Below the pieces are notes generated by a model. That model worked only from the letters and a program-made list of their open reading frames with translations, was not told where the DNA came from and ran no database searches. From contig NZ_CP119791.1 of assembly GCF_029338295.1 (NCBI RefSeq), positions 2,728,001 through 2,792,000 of the forward strand: a stretch of 64,000 nucleotides of DNA, given 5' to 3'. Below are positions 1 through 9,238 of this stretch, one piece after another. The DNA comes from Haladaptatus sp. QDMS2. GTDB taxonomy: Archaea; Halobacteriota; Halobacteria; Halobacteriales; Halococcaceae. The position numbers and the translations under genes are program-made. Every line of letters starts with the position of its first letter. The first letter of the stretch is position 1.

Positions 1-1059
1 ACCGAGCAGACGCGCATCGCCGACATCGTCGTGCAGGTGGGCAGAACCGGCCGCCTGACGCCCGTCGCCCTGCTCGACCCGGTGGACGTGTCGGGGGTCA
101 CCGTCTCCAGAGCGACCCTCCACAACCCCGGCGAAATCGAGTCGCTGAACGTGAACGTGGGCGACGAGATCCGCGTCGAGCGCGCCGGAGACGTGATTCC
201 GTACGTCTCGGAAGTTGTCGAGAAACACTCCGAGGGACACTTCGAGTACCCAGACACCTGCCCTGTCTGTGACAGTCCGGTCGAGCGCGAGGGGCCACTC
301 GCGTTCTGTACCGGCGGGTTCGCCTGCCGCGCCCAACTCGAACGCGCCGTCCAGCACTACGCCAGTCGGAGCGCACTCGACATCGAGGGTCTCGGCGCAG
401 AGAAGGTGGTTCAACTCATCGACGCCGACCTCATCGAGACCATCGCCGACCTCTACACCCTCTCGCGGGAGGACCTGGTTGAACTCGAGGGGTGGGGCGA
501 GAAGAGCGCGGACAACCTGCTCGCGGAACTCGACGCCGCAAAACAGCCCGCCCTCGCTGACTTCCTCGTCGGACTCGGCATCCCGTCGGTCGGGCCGACC
601 ACGGCTCGGTCGCTCGCCCGAGAGTTCGGAACCCTCGACGCCGTCATGGAAGCAAGTGAAGCAGCGTTACAGGACGTGCCGGACGTCGGTCCGACGGTCG
701 CCAGTGACATCCACGCCTTCTTCGACTCCGAGGAGAACCGCCGCGTCATCGAGCAGTTACGCGAGCGCGGTGTCGAACCCGAGACGGCAGAGACGGCCGC
801 CGGAAACGAACTCGACGGTCTCACCTTCGTGTTCACCGGCAGTCTCTCGGAGATGACTCGCGGCGAGGCACAGGAACTCGTCCAGCAACACGGGGCGAAC
901 GCCACAGGAAGCGTCTCCGGGAACACCGACTACCTCGTCGCCGGGGAGAATCCGGGCGCGAGTAAAACGAACGATGCGGAGGAAAACGACGTGCCGATTC
1001 TCGACGAGAAAGCGTTCTGGGACCTGCTCGAAACAAAGGGCGTCACTGCTTCCAGATGA
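1..1059 (+). CDS. ligA: NAD-dependent DNA ligase LigA, C-terminal part
   Basis: The reading frame is open from base 1, so the gene enters from the left edge and only its last 352 residues are present; the adenylation domain is missing. In order: OB fold (VGRTG, then TLHNPGEI), a four-cysteine zinc finger (Cys 87, 90, 103, 109 of the fragment), helix-hairpin-helix repeats around residues 120-250, and a C-terminal BRCT domain (about 265-352). The enzyme seals nicks using NAD+ and joins Okazaki fragments or repair patches. This is the bacterial-type ligase; haloarchaea are known to carry it beside an ATP-dependent ligase, and acquisition from bacteria is the usual explanation. Its 3' end overlaps the convergent MaoC-type gene by 17 bases. 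Confidence 0.96.
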   Translation, partial: TEQTRIADIVVQVGRTGRLTPVALLDPVDVSGVTVSRATLHNPGEIESLNVNVGDEIRVERAGDVIPYVSEVVEKHSEGHFEYPDTCPVCDSPVEREGPLAFCTGGFACRAQLERAVQHYASRSALDIEGLGAEKVVQLIDADLIETIADLYTLSREDLVELEGWGEKSADNLLAELDAAKQPALADFLVGLGIPSVGPTTARSLAREFGTLDAVMEASEAALQDVPDVGPTVASDIHAFFDSEENRRVIEQLRERGVEPETAETAAGNELDGLTFVFTGSLSEMTRGEAQELVQQHGANATGSVSGNTDYLVAGENPGASKTNDAEENDVPILDEKAFWDLLETKGVTASR

Positions 1060-1423
1060 GCCCCGAGATGTCTCCCGAGAGGACGACTTCGTCCGCCTCG
1101 TTCGTACACGTCGTGGTCGCGTCGATATTGTAGCGGTCTTCTCGCTCGTCGATGGTGTCGAGAACCATCTCGCAGGTGATGGTTTCGCCGGTGAAGACGG
1201 GTCGGCGAAACCGAAACTCCATCGTGTGCGCGAGGAAGTTGATGTCGCCGCCGAGTTTGGTGGGGAGGGTAGCGGTGAGCAGGCCCTGAGCCATGAGTCT
1301 GCCCTCCTCGTCGGGTTCGGTGTGGCGGGGCTGGTCGTCACCGCTAATCTCGCCGAACTGGTGGACGTCCTCGTGCATGAAGCGACGCTGGTGCGTGTAG
1401 GTCTCGCCTTCTTCGAGCTGCAT
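1043..1423 (-). CDS. MaoC-type hot-dog hydratase family protein
   Basis: A 126-residue single hot-dog domain. The hydratase signature is recognisable near residues 24-50 (FGEISGDDQPRHTEPDEEGR, then GLLTATLPTKLG), which in R-specific enoyl-CoA hydratases supplies the Asp/His active site; here the position after the Asp pair reads QPRH rather than NPIH. Substrate cannot be assigned; CoA-thioester hydration or binding is the family role. It converges on ligA, overlapping its last 17 bases, and lies downstream of the ABC transporter genes on the same strand, 45 bases away. Confidence 0.75.
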   Translation of the reverse strand: MQLEEGETYTHQRRFMHEDVHQFGEISGDDQPRHTEPDEEGRLMAQGLLTATLPTKLGGDINFLAHTMEFRFRRPVFTGETITCEMVLDTIDEREDRYNIDATTTCTNEADEVVLSGDISGLIWKQ

Positions 1424-1468
1424 CAGTGGCGGAGGCCACGAAGGCGGGAAAGAAAGGTGTTGTGCGCC

Positions 1469-2302
1469 TCAGAGGTCGGCGTTCTCGAAGCGATAGTAGC
1501 CAATCGCGAGAGGGACGGCGGCCCAGACGAGCAGGACGAGCAGGCCGAACCACGGTTCCATGAATACCGACGGCACGTTTCCAGCGGACTGGATGCCCGC
1601 GTTCGCCGGAAGCACCAGGCCAATCGCGTTGCTGTAGGCCGAACTCGGACTGATGTTCGCAATGAACAGGTACCAGTCAGGCGGATTCGGGGTGAAAAAC
1701 ACTCCTTCAATCGCGTAGAGGAGCAGCGACGGGATGAACCCCCAGACGAACTCGAAGAGGACGAAGAAGGCGAACACGAGTGCCGTGGCCTTCGACGCAG
1801 AGCCGGTCGCGCCGGAGATGCCGACGCCGACGCTCACGAACACGACGCCGAACAGGAGCGTGAGCAGGGTGAAGCCGACGAACGCCGACGCGGAGAACGA
1901 ACTGTAGAGCACGACCACGACGACGGCCGCGAGGACGAACCCGGCGAGGATGGCCGTCGCGAGGACGCCAGAACGACCGAGCAGTTTCCCGAGAACCACG
2001 TCTCGGCGGGTGTGTGGGAGCGCGAGCAGGAACTTCAGACTCCCGCTCTCGCGTTCTCCGACGATTGCCTTGTACCCGACCAGCAGCCCCGTGAGTGGGA
2101 CGAGTGTGCCGACTGGCCCGAGCAGGAAGACGATGAGGCCGACGGTAGAGAGTGCTCTGTTCCCGGCGGTCGGCGCGATGTATTCGGCGAAGACGTACGC
2201 CGCACCGACGGCGAAGAGGACGAATACCGTGGCGAGCGCGATGAGGACTTTCGAACGGATGGCGTCCGCGAAGTCCTTCTTCGCGACGGTGACGGCGGTC
2301 AC
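1469..2302 (-). CDS. ABC-2 type transporter permease
   Basis: A 277-residue membrane protein with about six hydrophobic helices: one after the short cytosolic N-terminus (KVLIALATVFVLFAVG), then FLLGPVGTLVPLTGLLVGY, a long alanine/valine-rich segment near 120-165, and a final helix near the C-terminus (LLVLLVWAAVPLAIGYY). The ABC-2/NosY-like motif GERESGSLKFLLALP at about residues 80-95 links to the ATPase. The start codon overlaps the stop of the upstream ATPase gene by four bases, showing translational coupling. The pair forms an exporter; substrate unknown. Confidence 0.88.
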   Translation of the reverse strand: MTAVTVAKKDFADAIRSKVLIALATVFVLFAVGAAYVFAEYIAPTAGNRALSTVGLIVFLLGPVGTLVPLTGLLVGYKAIVGERESGSLKFLLALPHTRRDVVLGKLLGRSGVLATAILAGFVLAAVVVVVLYSSFSASAFVGFTLLTLLFGVVFVSVGVGISGATGSASKATALVFAFFVLFEFVWGFIPSLLLYAIEGVFFTPNPPDWYLFIANISPSSAYSNAIGLVLPANAGIQSAGNVPSVFMEPWFGLLVLLVWAAVPLAIGYYRFENADL

Positions 2303-3207
2303 GCCGAAACCTCCGTGTACGAGGCGAACAGGTCTTCGAGCGACGCCTCTTTCGTCGAGAAGTCGGTCACGGTCGCGCCGTTGTCTTCGAGCGTGGTGAG
2401 GACGCGCGTCTTCGTCCCGTCCTCGCAGGCGACTGTGACCGTGTCGTCCTCGTGAGATACGTCGAGCACGCCCGGCAGCGAACGGACGGCGTCGAGCGCG
2501 CCGTCAGGAAGTGCGGCGACGGTGATGACGAGCGTCGTCCCCGCGCCGGTCTCGTCTCTGAGCGCAGAGAGCGTGTCCTCGGCGACGAGTTCGCCCTTCC
2601 GGAGAATCCCAACGCGGTCACAGATGGCTTCGACCTGTTCTAAAATATGACTGGAGAAGAACACGGTCGCGCCGCGGTCGCGTTCTTCGGTGATGATGCG
2701 ACGCATCTCGCGGGCCCCGTTCGGGTCGAGGCCGGTCGATGGTTCGTCCAGGATGAGCAGTTCGGGGCTGCCAGCGATGGCCATCGCGAGTGCCAGTCGC
2801 TGGCGCATCCCCTTCGAGTACCCACCCGCTTTCCGGTCGCCCTCGCCTTCGAGGCCGACTCGTCGGAGGAGTGCGTCGGGGTCGTCGCTCGCCTCCTTCG
2901 ATTCGATGGCGAACTCGACGTGCTTGCGGCCGGTCAAACGGTTGTACATCGAGAAGCCTTCGGGGAGGACGCCCGTCTGCTGGCGAACCGCGAGGCTTTC
3001 GGCCTGCGCGTCGTGGCCGAGGACGGTAACCGTCCCCGCCGTCGGGCGGATGAAGTCGAGCAGGAGGTTGATGGTGGTGGACTTTCCCGCCCCGTTCGGG
3101 CCGAGAAAGCCATAGATTTCGCCGCGCTCGACCGTCAGGTCGAGGGTTTTCAGGGCGGCCACGTCGTCGTATCGCTTGGTGACGTTGGCCAGTTCGATGG
3201 CGGCCAT
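2299..3207 (-). CDS. ABC transporter ATP-binding protein
   Basis: A 302-residue ATPase partner of the adjacent permease. Walker A GPNGAGKST at residues 36-44, signature SKGMRQR at about 131-137, Walker B LLILDEP at about 150-156, followed by the switch His in SSHILEQ. The roughly 80 residues after the ATPase core carry the small regulatory domain typical of CcmA/NatA-type exporters. It is the first gene of the two-gene operon and overlaps the permease start by four bases. The ATG at 3207 has 37 bases to the next gene on the same strand. Confidence 0.93.
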   Translation of the reverse strand: MAAIELANVTKRYDDVAALKTLDLTVERGEIYGFLGPNGAGKSTTINLLLDFIRPTAGTVTVLGHDAQAESLAVRQQTGVLPEGFSMYNRLTGRKHVEFAIESKEASDDPDALLRRVGLEGEGDRKAGGYSKGMRQRLALAMAIAGSPELLILDEPSTGLDPNGAREMRRIITEERDRGATVFFSSHILEQVEAICDRVGILRKGELVAEDTLSALRDETGAGTTLVITVAALPDGALDAVRSLPGVLDVSHEDDTVTVACEDGTKTRVLTTLEDNGATVTDFSTKEASLEDLFASYTEVSA

Positions 3208-3244
3208 ACGTGGCGCTTCCGCGCTTTCGGTGAAAAGTGTTGGG

Positions 3245-3520
3245 TCAGACTTCGTCGTCCGGGTCGTGGCGCTCGGCCATCCGCGCGGCCTCTTTCTCGT
3301 AGCGTTCGCGCGTCTCCTCGTCGGCTACGTCATACACGTTTGCCGGGTCGGCGCTGATGGCGGCGGTGGTCGGAATACGCCCGAGGGCGGCCGTCGAGCG
3401 TTCTTTCGGCAGGTACCGCGCGCCGTCTTCGGTGGCGTAGACGAGCGAGATGAGTCCCTTGTCGTCGTAGGTGCGATGGACCAGCCAGAGGCGCAGGGAA
3501 TCGTCCGTGTCAGGTGACAT
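3245..3520 (-). CDS. conserved small haloarchaeal protein, function unknown
   Basis: A 91-residue acidic, soluble protein (starts MSPDTDDSLRLWLVHRTYDD, ends with a charged helix and DPDDEV). No catalytic motif is visible. Codon use matches neighbouring genes and the reading frame has a well-placed ATG, so it looks real. It sits 37 bases upstream of the ABC ATPase gene on the same strand and could be co-transcribed with it, but nothing in the sequence ties it to transport. Confidence 0.72.
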   Translation of the reverse strand: MSPDTDDSLRLWLVHRTYDDKGLISLVYATEDGARYLPKERSTAALGRIPTTAAISADPANVYDVADEETRERYEKEAARMAERHDPDDEV

Positions 3521-3667
3521 CTACGGCCCCGTTAGGGAGTGGATACGTTTAATCTGGCGGGACCGGTCGCCGGTCGCGGACGCGCAGGATACGACGTTCG
3601 TCCGACACTTCGACCTCGGTGAGCGTCCGGTTCGCCGAGCCGTTAAATATCGCTTTCAACGCACCAG

Positions 3668-3719
3668 AAACGATATGCTTGTGGAAACGAATGAAACGGG
3701 CTGAAACGGTGGTAAAACG
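3668..3719. promoter_or_regulatory. five helically phased AAACG repeats upstream of a lipoprotein gene
   Basis: AAACG occurs at 3668, 3685, 3694, 3704 and 3715, all on the + strand; the last four are spaced 9, 10 and 11 bases, close to one helical turn. The block ends just before a TATA-like CTTATCC (3730-3736) placed about 30 bases ahead of the ATG at 3767. This resembles a set of activator or repressor half-sites on one DNA face; the factor is unknown. Confidence 0.4.
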
Positions 3720-3766
3720 GTCGTACACCCTTATCCTGCGGTCACCAGATTGGACAGGTGCAAACC

Positions 3767-4120
3767 ATGAACCAATCGAGGAGTGGGGAACACACGGACA
3801 CAGGATCGCGCACGTGGACTAGACGCGCCGTCGTGGGCACGGTGTGTGGCACCGCGATCGCCGCGGTTGCCGGCTGTACCGGCCCCGGCGGGTCGGCGAA
3901 CAACACGACGACGACCGAACAGACGACCATCGGTGAGACGACCAGCGAGGAGATGACCGAAACCACGAGCGAAGAAACGACCAGCGAGACCACTACGACG
4001 ATGAACGAGACGACGACCATGGACAACGAAACTACGACGATGGGCAACGAGACGACCACGGTCAACGGGACGACAGGAACTACCGAGGAGGAGACGACAG
4101 AAACAACAGAGGAGACGTAG
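3767..4120 (+). CDS. Tat-type, threonine-rich lipoprotein
   Basis: A 117-residue exported protein. The N-terminus has a twin-arginine (R19-R20), a hydrophobic stretch and a lipobox AVAGC ending in Cys 37, the layout of haloarchaeal Tat lipoproteins. The mature part is almost entirely Thr, Glu, Asn, Ser and Met in short repeats (TTTM, NETT), so it is likely unstructured, heavily O-glycosylated and extracellular, possibly a surface spacer. A GTG at 3758 is also in frame, but the TATA-like CTTATCC at 3730-3736 fits a leaderless transcript beginning at ATG 3767. The gene stands alone before uvrC. No function can be assigned. Confidence 0.82.
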   Translation: MNQSRSGEHTDTGSRTWTRRAVVGTVCGTAIAAVAGCTGPGGSANNTTTTEQTTIGETTSEEMTETTSEETTSETTTTMNETTTMDNETTTMGNETTTVNGTTGTTEEETTETTEET

Positions 4121-4210
4121 GGACGGCGGGGAAGCGAGGAGCGTTCGGGGGAGGGGAGTGAGGCGGAGGCCGCGCGTTACGTTCAACCGTCTCCGGGCGA
4201 TACGAGGGGT

Positions 4211-5947
4211 ATGGACGCGGCCGCCCTTCGGGAGCAGGCGACATCCCTCCCCAGCGAGCCGGGGGTCTACCAGTTCCTGGAGGGCGACACCACGCTCTAC
4301 GTCGGGAAAGCGGTCGACTTACGCAGTCGGGTGCGGTCGTACGCCGACCCACGCAGTTTTCGCATCGGACAGATGGTCGAACGCGCAGAGACCGTCGACT
4401 ACGCCGTCACTGACACGGAGACGCAGGCGCTGTTGCTCGAAGCGAACCTCATCAAGCGCCACCAGCCGAAGTACAACGTCCGGCTGAAAGACGACAAGTC
4501 ATATCCACTCGTCCAGCTCACGGGCCACGAGTACCCGCGCATCGAAGTGACCCGCGACCCCGAGCAGGGCGCGACCGTCTTCGGCCCGTACACGAACCGT
4601 CGCCGGGTGGACGAAGTGGTGAAGGCCATCCGTGAGACCTACGGTATCCGGGGCTGTTCTGACCACAAATTCGCCGGGCGCACTCGCCCTTGCATCGACT
4701 TCAACATCGGGCTGTGTACTGCCCCCTGCACCGGCGAAATCGGGAAGGGAGCCTACGTCGCCGACGTGGATGCTGTCGTCCGCTTTTTCGAAGGCGAGAG
4801 CGGCATACTCACGGAACCGCTCGAGGCCGAGATGGAACGCGCCGCCGCCAATCAGGAGTTCGAGCGGGCGGCGAATCTGCGCGACCGCCTCGACGCGGCC
4901 CGTCGGTTTCACGGGGGCGGCGGTGACGTCGTCGCCAAATCGGGGAGCGAGATGGTCGTGGACGTGCTCGGCGTCGTCATCGAGGGCGAGACGGCGACGG
5001 TGGCCCGCCTGCACAGCGAGCGCGGCCAACTCGTCGACCGCAAGCAGTACACTATGGACGCCCCCGAGGGTGGCGAGGAACGGGTCGCTGCCGTGCTCGC
5101 TGCGTTCATCCCGCAGTTTTACGCCGAGCGAGAGTTGCCCGACGCCATCTTGCTGCCAGAGCGCCACGACGACCCGGAAATCGACCGATGGCTGGAAGCC
5201 GAAGGGGTCTCCGCCCGCGTACCGGGCGCGGGCCGCGAGGCGACGCTCGTCGATTTGGCGCTCAAAAACGCCCGGCGGTCGCCGGCAACCGACGAGGGTC
5301 GGGCACTCGGCGACGCCCTTGGCATGGGTCGAATTCGTCGCATCGAGGGGTTCGACGTGAGCCACGCCCAGGGGAAGGCCGTCGTCGGGAGCAACGTGAC
5401 GTTCGTGGACGGGTCGGCAGCGAAGGCCGACTACCGGCGGAAGAAGCTCACCGACACGAACGACGACTACGCGAACATGCGTGACCTGATTCGCTGGCGG
5501 GCAGAACGCGCCGTGGAGGGTCGAGACGACCGCCCGGACCCCGACCTCCTGCTCATCGACGGGGGCGAAGGGCAGTTGAATGCCGCCCGCGAGGCACTCT
5601 CGGAAGTCGGGTGGGACGTACCAGCCATCGCTCTTGCGAAGGCAGAAGAACTCGTGATTACCTCCGAGGGGACCTACGACTGGCCCTCGAAGGCACCGCA
5701 GCTGCACCTCCTCCAGCGCGTGCGCGACGAGTCCCACCGCTTTGCGGTCCAGTACCACCAGACGCTCCGCGACGAGGTGAAGACCGTCCTCGACGACATC
5801 CCCGGGGTCGGTCCGGAGCTGCGAAAGCGACTCCTGCGACGGTTCGGAAGCGTCGATGGCATCCGGGCCGCCTCGGTGAGCGAGTTGCAGTCGGTGGCCG
5901 GCGTCGGTGCGTCGCGGGCCGAGCAGATACGCCGTCGCCTCCAATAG
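4211..5947 (+). CDS. uvrC: UvrABC excinuclease subunit C
   Basis: A 578-residue dual-incision nuclease of nucleotide excision repair. Visible parts: N-terminal GIY-YIG domain (GVYQF at about 18-22, YVGKA at about 29-33), a cysteine cluster near 155-175, a UVR motif that binds UvrB (about 205-232), the RNase H-like nuclease ([20 protein letters not shown]), and a C-terminal tandem helix-hairpin-helix ([25 protein letters not shown]). Length is normal for the family. uvrB lies 6 kb away on the opposite strand; uvrA is not in the window. The UvrABC set of haloarchaea is bacterial in origin. Confidence 0.97.
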   Translation: MDAAALREQATSLPSEPGVYQFLEGDTTLYVGKAVDLRSRVRSYADPRSFRIGQMVERAETVDYAVTDTETQALLLEANLIKRHQPKYNVRLKDDKSYPLVQLTGHEYPRIEVTRDPEQGATVFGPYTNRRRVDEVVKAIRETYGIRGCSDHKFAGRTRPCIDFNIGLCTAPCTGEIGKGAYVADVDAVVRFFEGESGILTEPLEAEMERAAANQEFERAANLRDRLDAARRFHGGGGDVVAKSGSEMVVDVLGVVIEGETATVARLHSERGQLVDRKQYTMDAPEGGEERVAAVLAAFIPQFYAERELPDAILLPERHDDPEIDRWLEAEGVSARVPGAGREATLVDLALKNARRSPATDEGRALGDALGMGRIRRIEGFDVSHAQGKAVVGSNVTFVDGSAAKADYRRKKLTDTNDDYANMRDLIRWRAERAVEGRDDRPDPDLLLIDGGEGQLNAAREALSEVGWDVPAIALAKAEELVITSEGTYDWPSKAPQLHLLQRVRDESHRFAVQYHQTLRDEVKTVLDDIPGVGPELRKRLLRRFGSVDGIRAASVSELQSVAGVGASRAEQIRRRLQ

Positions 5948-5991
5948 TCAACGAGGCTAACAATTAACTCGGGGTACTGAGAAGTGACCGT

Positions 5992-7113
5992 ATGGATAGC
6001 TTCTTCTACCAACTCGGAAAGCTCTCGAGAGGCGCAGACGGGGGCGGTCTGGGTCGTGTAGTCGCGCTCGCCGCCGCCGTGGTTCTGTTCCTGGTCCTCC
6101 TCTCGGTTCTCGACGGAATCGCGATTCTCGGCCTCCTCGCCCTCGCCGGGGCGGCCATCATCGTCGCGAAGTCCGTCGTCATCGTCCAGGCCTACGAAAA
6201 GCAGGCGCTCACCGTCTTCGGTGAGTTCCGCGACCTGCTCGGTCCCGGTATCCGATTCGTCCCGCCGTTCGTCTCCGAGACCTACGCGTTCGACATGCGG
6301 ACCCAGACGATGGACGTTCCAGAGCAGGAAGCCATCACCCGCGACAACTCGCCGGTCATCGCGAACGCGGTCCTCTACCTCAGAGTGACCGATGCAAAGC
6401 GGGCGTTCCTCGAAGTGGACGACTACATGCGCGCCACTTCGAACCTCGCCCAGACGACGCTGCGCGCTGTGTTGGGTGACATGGAACTCGACGACACGCT
6501 CTCGCGGCGTCGCGAGATAAACGACCGCATCCGCCGCGAACTGGAAGGGCCCACCGACGCGTGGGGCATCCGCGTCGAGGCGGTGGAGGTCCAGAACATC
6601 ACGCCGAGTCGCGACGTGGTCGCCGCGATGGAAGAACAAACCTCGGCAGAACGTCGCCGCCGCGCGATGATTCTCGAAGCGCAGGGTGAACGGCGCAGTT
6701 CCATCGAGCGCGCTCAGGGTGAGAAAGACTCCTCGGTCATCCGCGCACAGGGTGAAAAGCAGGCCCAGATGTTAGAAGCGCAGGGTGACTCCATCGCGAC
6801 GACGCTCCGGGCACGCGCCGCGGAGGCGATGGGCGAGCGGGCCGTCCTCGACAAGGGACTGGAATCGCTCGAAGCCATCGGGACGAGCCCCTCCACTACC
6901 TACATCATGCCACAGGAACTGACCTCGCTGGTCGGCCGCTACGGCAAGCACCTCACCGGGAGCGACGTGAGCGCGAACGGCGAGGAACTTCTGAGTCAGG
7001 CGTTCGACGCAGAGACCCGCGAGTTGCTCGGGCTGGACGACATCGACGAGATTCTGAAGCAGGTAGAAGTGGCGGAGGCGAATACGGTGCCCGAAGAAGT
7101 CGAAGCCGAGTAG
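5992..7113 (+). CDS. SPFH/band 7 membrane-anchored protein
   Basis: A 373-residue stomatin/prohibitin-type protein. One or two membrane segments (about 20-60: VVALAAAVVLFLVLLSVLDG, LLALAGAAIIVAKSVV), then the SPFH domain (about 63-230, with TQTMDVPEQEAITRDN) and a coiled-coil region that repeats AQGE four times (about residues 225-265). The C-terminal 80 residues are acidic. Such proteins form ring or cage oligomers on the membrane and can hold proteases or organise lipid domains. No NfeD partner or protease gene is adjacent. The gene follows uvrC by 44 bases but is probably independent. Confidence 0.92.
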   Translation: MDSFFYQLGKLSRGADGGGLGRVVALAAAVVLFLVLLSVLDGIAILGLLALAGAAIIVAKSVVIVQAYEKQALTVFGEFRDLLGPGIRFVPPFVSETYAFDMRTQTMDVPEQEAITRDNSPVIANAVLYLRVTDAKRAFLEVDDYMRATSNLAQTTLRAVLGDMELDDTLSRRREINDRIRRELEGPTDAWGIRVEAVEVQNITPSRDVVAAMEEQTSAERRRRAMILEAQGERRSSIERAQGEKDSSVIRAQGEKQAQMLEAQGDSIATTLRARAAEAMGERAVLDKGLESLEAIGTSPSTTYIMPQELTSLVGRYGKHLTGSDVSANGEELLSQAFDAETRELLGLDDIDEILKQVEVAEANTVPEEVEAE

Positions 7114-7128
7114 CAATTTAATTTTCAA

Positions 7129-7150
7129 TAAGACAATTTCAGTTGTTTTA
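7129..7150. promoter_or_regulatory. dyad operator candidate at the thioesterase promoter (copy A)
   Basis: Inverted arms TAAGACAA and TTGTTTTA around a 6-base centre; the conserved block extends left to 7123. It overlaps the TATA-like TTTTATG some 25-30 bases ahead of the ATG at 7176. A near-copy occurs at 11773-11800, ahead of the ribonucleotide reductase operon, with 24 of 28 bases identical. This placement suggests a repressor site. Confidence 0.62.
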
Positions 7151-7175
7151 TGCAGTTCCACCGGGACGTGTGCGT

Positions 7176-7682
7176 ATGGCTTCGGACGACGCCACGACGA
7201 CGGCCACGGGTACGACCACGCTCGACGCTTCGTTCACGGAGATGAGCGAGATTCTGATGCCGAACGATACGAACAATCTCGGCCGCGCCCTCGGTGGCTC
7301 TGTCCTCCACTGGATGGACATCTGCGGGGCGATTGCAGCGCGACGCTTCTGCGAGGGGCAGGTCGTCACCGCGTCGATGGACCACGTCGATTTCACGGGG
7401 GCTATCGACCTCGGAGACATCGTCACGCTCGAAGCCTACGTCTTCGACACCGGTCGGACGAGCATGGACGTGAAGGTGAACGTTTCCGCAGAACGCCCGA
7501 GCGAGGGTGAGTGCCAGCAGACGGCAACCTCGTTTTTTACCTTCGTCGCCCTCGACGAGGCCGAACAGCCGGCCACGGTTCCCGACCTCGACTGTCCGAC
7601 GACGAAGCAAGAAGGGCTGCGCGACCTCGCGCTCGAACAGCGGCGGGCGCGTCGGATGGAACTCGCGGCCGCACTCGAATGA
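7176..7682 (+). CDS. acyl-CoA thioesterase, hot-dog fold
   Basis: A 168-residue YciA/BFIT-type hydrolase that cleaves acyl-CoA to free acid and CoA. The signature is MPNDTNNLGRALGGSVLHWMD with the catalytic-region Asn and Asp near residues 29-47, followed by VTASMDHVDFTGAI and GDIVTLEAYV. ATG 7176 is preferred over upstream TTG because the family match begins after a short linker and because a TATA-like element at 7144-7151 suits a leaderless start there. The promoter carries dyad copy A, shared with the nrd operon. Confidence 0.9.
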   Translation: MASDDATTTATGTTTLDASFTEMSEILMPNDTNNLGRALGGSVLHWMDICGAIAARRFCEGQVVTASMDHVDFTGAIDLGDIVTLEAYVFDTGRTSMDVKVNVSAERPSEGECQQTATSFFTFVALDEAEQPATVPDLDCPTTKQEGLRDLALEQRRARRMELAAALE

Positions 7683-7762
7683 CGGACGCAACTGGACTGG
7701 CGATAACTTCATATAACCCGTCTTTCTGTCCATCTCAAGCCACCCGATGACGACAGGACTGT

Positions 7763-8245
7763 ATGGAGATACGACGCGCCACAGAAGCCGACTTCGACGC
7801 CATCAGAGACGTCGCCTACGCCGCGTGGAAGGCGACCTACGACGACATTCTGGACGAGGACACCATCACTCGGACGGTCGAAGAATGGTACGCGCCCGAC
7901 GCGCTTCGAACCCTCATCGACCAACGGGAAACCGACTTTCTCGTCGCCGACGATGGCGGGGTCGTCGCGTTCTGCCACGGCGTCTCGACCGCGAACGAGG
8001 GAGACATCGTCCGCCTCTACACGCATCCCGACCGCTGGGACGAGGGTATCGGCTACCGACTCTACGAGCGATTCCGCGACGACCTGCGCGACGACGGCGT
8101 GGCCGAGATGCGAGCCATCGTCGTGGACGGCGATGAAATGGCGGAGACGCTGTTTACGCGAATGGGCTTTCGAAAGTCGGGGTCGGGCAGCGTGACGATG
8201 GCCGACCAGGAAGTGGCAGAGTCGGTGTACTCACGGGCGGTTTAG
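7763..8245 (+). CDS. GNAT family N-acetyltransferase
   Basis: A 160-residue single-domain GNAT. It starts IRRATEADFDAIRDVAYAAW, and the acetyl-CoA-binding region is YTHPDRWDEGIGYRLYERF (residues about 93-112), where the usual Q/RxxGxG/A loop reads RWDEGIG. The acceptor substrate is unknown. It is 80 bases after the thioesterase gene and converges on nrdB with no gap (stop codons abut at 8245/8246). Confidence 0.87.
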   Translation: MEIRRATEADFDAIRDVAYAAWKATYDDILDEDTITRTVEEWYAPDALRTLIDQRETDFLVADDGGVVAFCHGVSTANEGDIVRLYTHPDRWDEGIGYRLYERFRDDLRDDGVAEMRAIVVDGDEMAETLFTRMGFRKSGSGSVTMADQEVAESVYSRAV

Positions 8246-9238
8246 TTACCAGTCGAGCGACCCACCGCTCTGGTACTCCGTGACCTTCGTTTCGAAGAAG
8301 TTCTTCTCCTTGTTCAGGTCGACCGCCTCCGACATCCACGGGAAGGGGTTGTCAGTGTGGAACTGCTTTTCTAAGTCCAGTTGTTGCAATCGACGGTCTG
8401 CGATGTACTCGACGTATTCTGCGAACTGTTCCGCGTTCATCCCGAGAATCGCGTCCGGACAGGCCTCGCGGGCGTATATCTGTTCGAGTTCCACGGCCTC
8501 GACGATGAGGTCGGTCACCTCCGCATCGAACTCCTCGGTCCAGACGCCCGGATGCTCGCGGCGAATCTCGTTTACGAGGTCCACGCCGAAGGCGAGGTGG
8601 ACCGACTCGTCGCGCATGATGTACTCGAACTGCTCGCCGATGCCGACCATCTTCCCCTGTCGCTTGAGGGCGAGCATCATCGCAAACCCAGCGTAGAAGA
8701 AGATGCCTTCCATGATGACGTAGAAGCCGACGAGGTCGCGTAAGAACGCTCGCACGTCGTCGTCCGTCTCGATGGTGAAAGTCGGGTCGTCCACCACCTG
8801 CGTGAGTTCGACCACGAATTCGTCTTTCTCAGCGATGGAGGGAATACGGTCGTACATTCCGTAGATGTACTCGGGGTCGAGGCCGAGCGAGTCACAGCAG
8901 TAGATGAACGTGTCCGTGTGGATGGCCTCCTCGTAGGCTTGCCGAAGGAGGTACTGGCGACACTCGGGGGCAGTCACGTACTCGTAGAGGGCGAGGACGA
9001 TGTTGTTCGCGGTGAGCGATTCCGCCGTCGAGAAAAATCCCATGTTCCACTCGACGAGGCGGCGTTCCTCGTCGCTCAATTTCCCGTTTTGCCACTGGAA
9101 CACGTCGTCCTGCATCGGAACCTCTTCTGGCGTCCAGTTGTTCGCGACGCCCGCCTTGTAGTACTCGCGGGCCCACCCGTAATCGATTGGCAGAATCTTG
9201 TTCGGGTCGTGTTCGGTGGTGGTATCGAGGAGCGTCAT
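8246..9238 (-). CDS. nrdB: ribonucleotide reductase small subunit, class Ic-like (Phe at radical position)
   Basis: A 330-residue R2 protein that supplies the oxidising equivalent for ribonucleotide reduction. All six metal ligands can be placed: Glu 73 (TAESL), Glu 104 and His 107 (EAIHTDTF), Glu 177 (MEGIFFY), Glu 211 and His 214 (RDESVH). The residue four after His 107, the radical tyrosine in class Ia, is Phe 111. With Glu instead of Asp as first ligand, this is the Chlamydia-type class Ic pattern, which uses a Mn/Fe centre rather than a tyrosyl radical. The start codon overlaps the nrdA stop by four bases. Confidence 0.95.
   Translation of the reverse strand: MTLLDTTTEHDPNKILPIDYGWAREYYKAGVANNWTPEEVPMQDDVFQWQNGKLSDEERRLVEWNMGFFSTAESLTANNIVLALYEYVTAPECRQYLLRQAYEEAIHTDTFIYCCDSLGLDPEYIYGMYDRIPSIAEKDEFVVELTQVVDDPTFTIETDDDVRAFLRDLVGFYVIMEGIFFYAGFAMMLALKRQGKMVGIGEQFEYIMRDESVHLAFGVDLVNEIRREHPGVWTEEFDAEVTDLIVEAVELEQIYAREACPDAILGMNAEQFAEYVEYIADRRLQQLDLEKQFHTDNPFPWMSEAVDLNKEKNFFETKVTEYQSGGSLDW

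Noticed and set aside
974-2455. Long + strand open frame of 493 codons across the ABC genes
   Set aside because: It is the antisense shadow of the ABC transporter and MaoC genes, typical of GC-rich haloarchaeal DNA, and its translation is dominated by Arg, Glu and Asp without domains.
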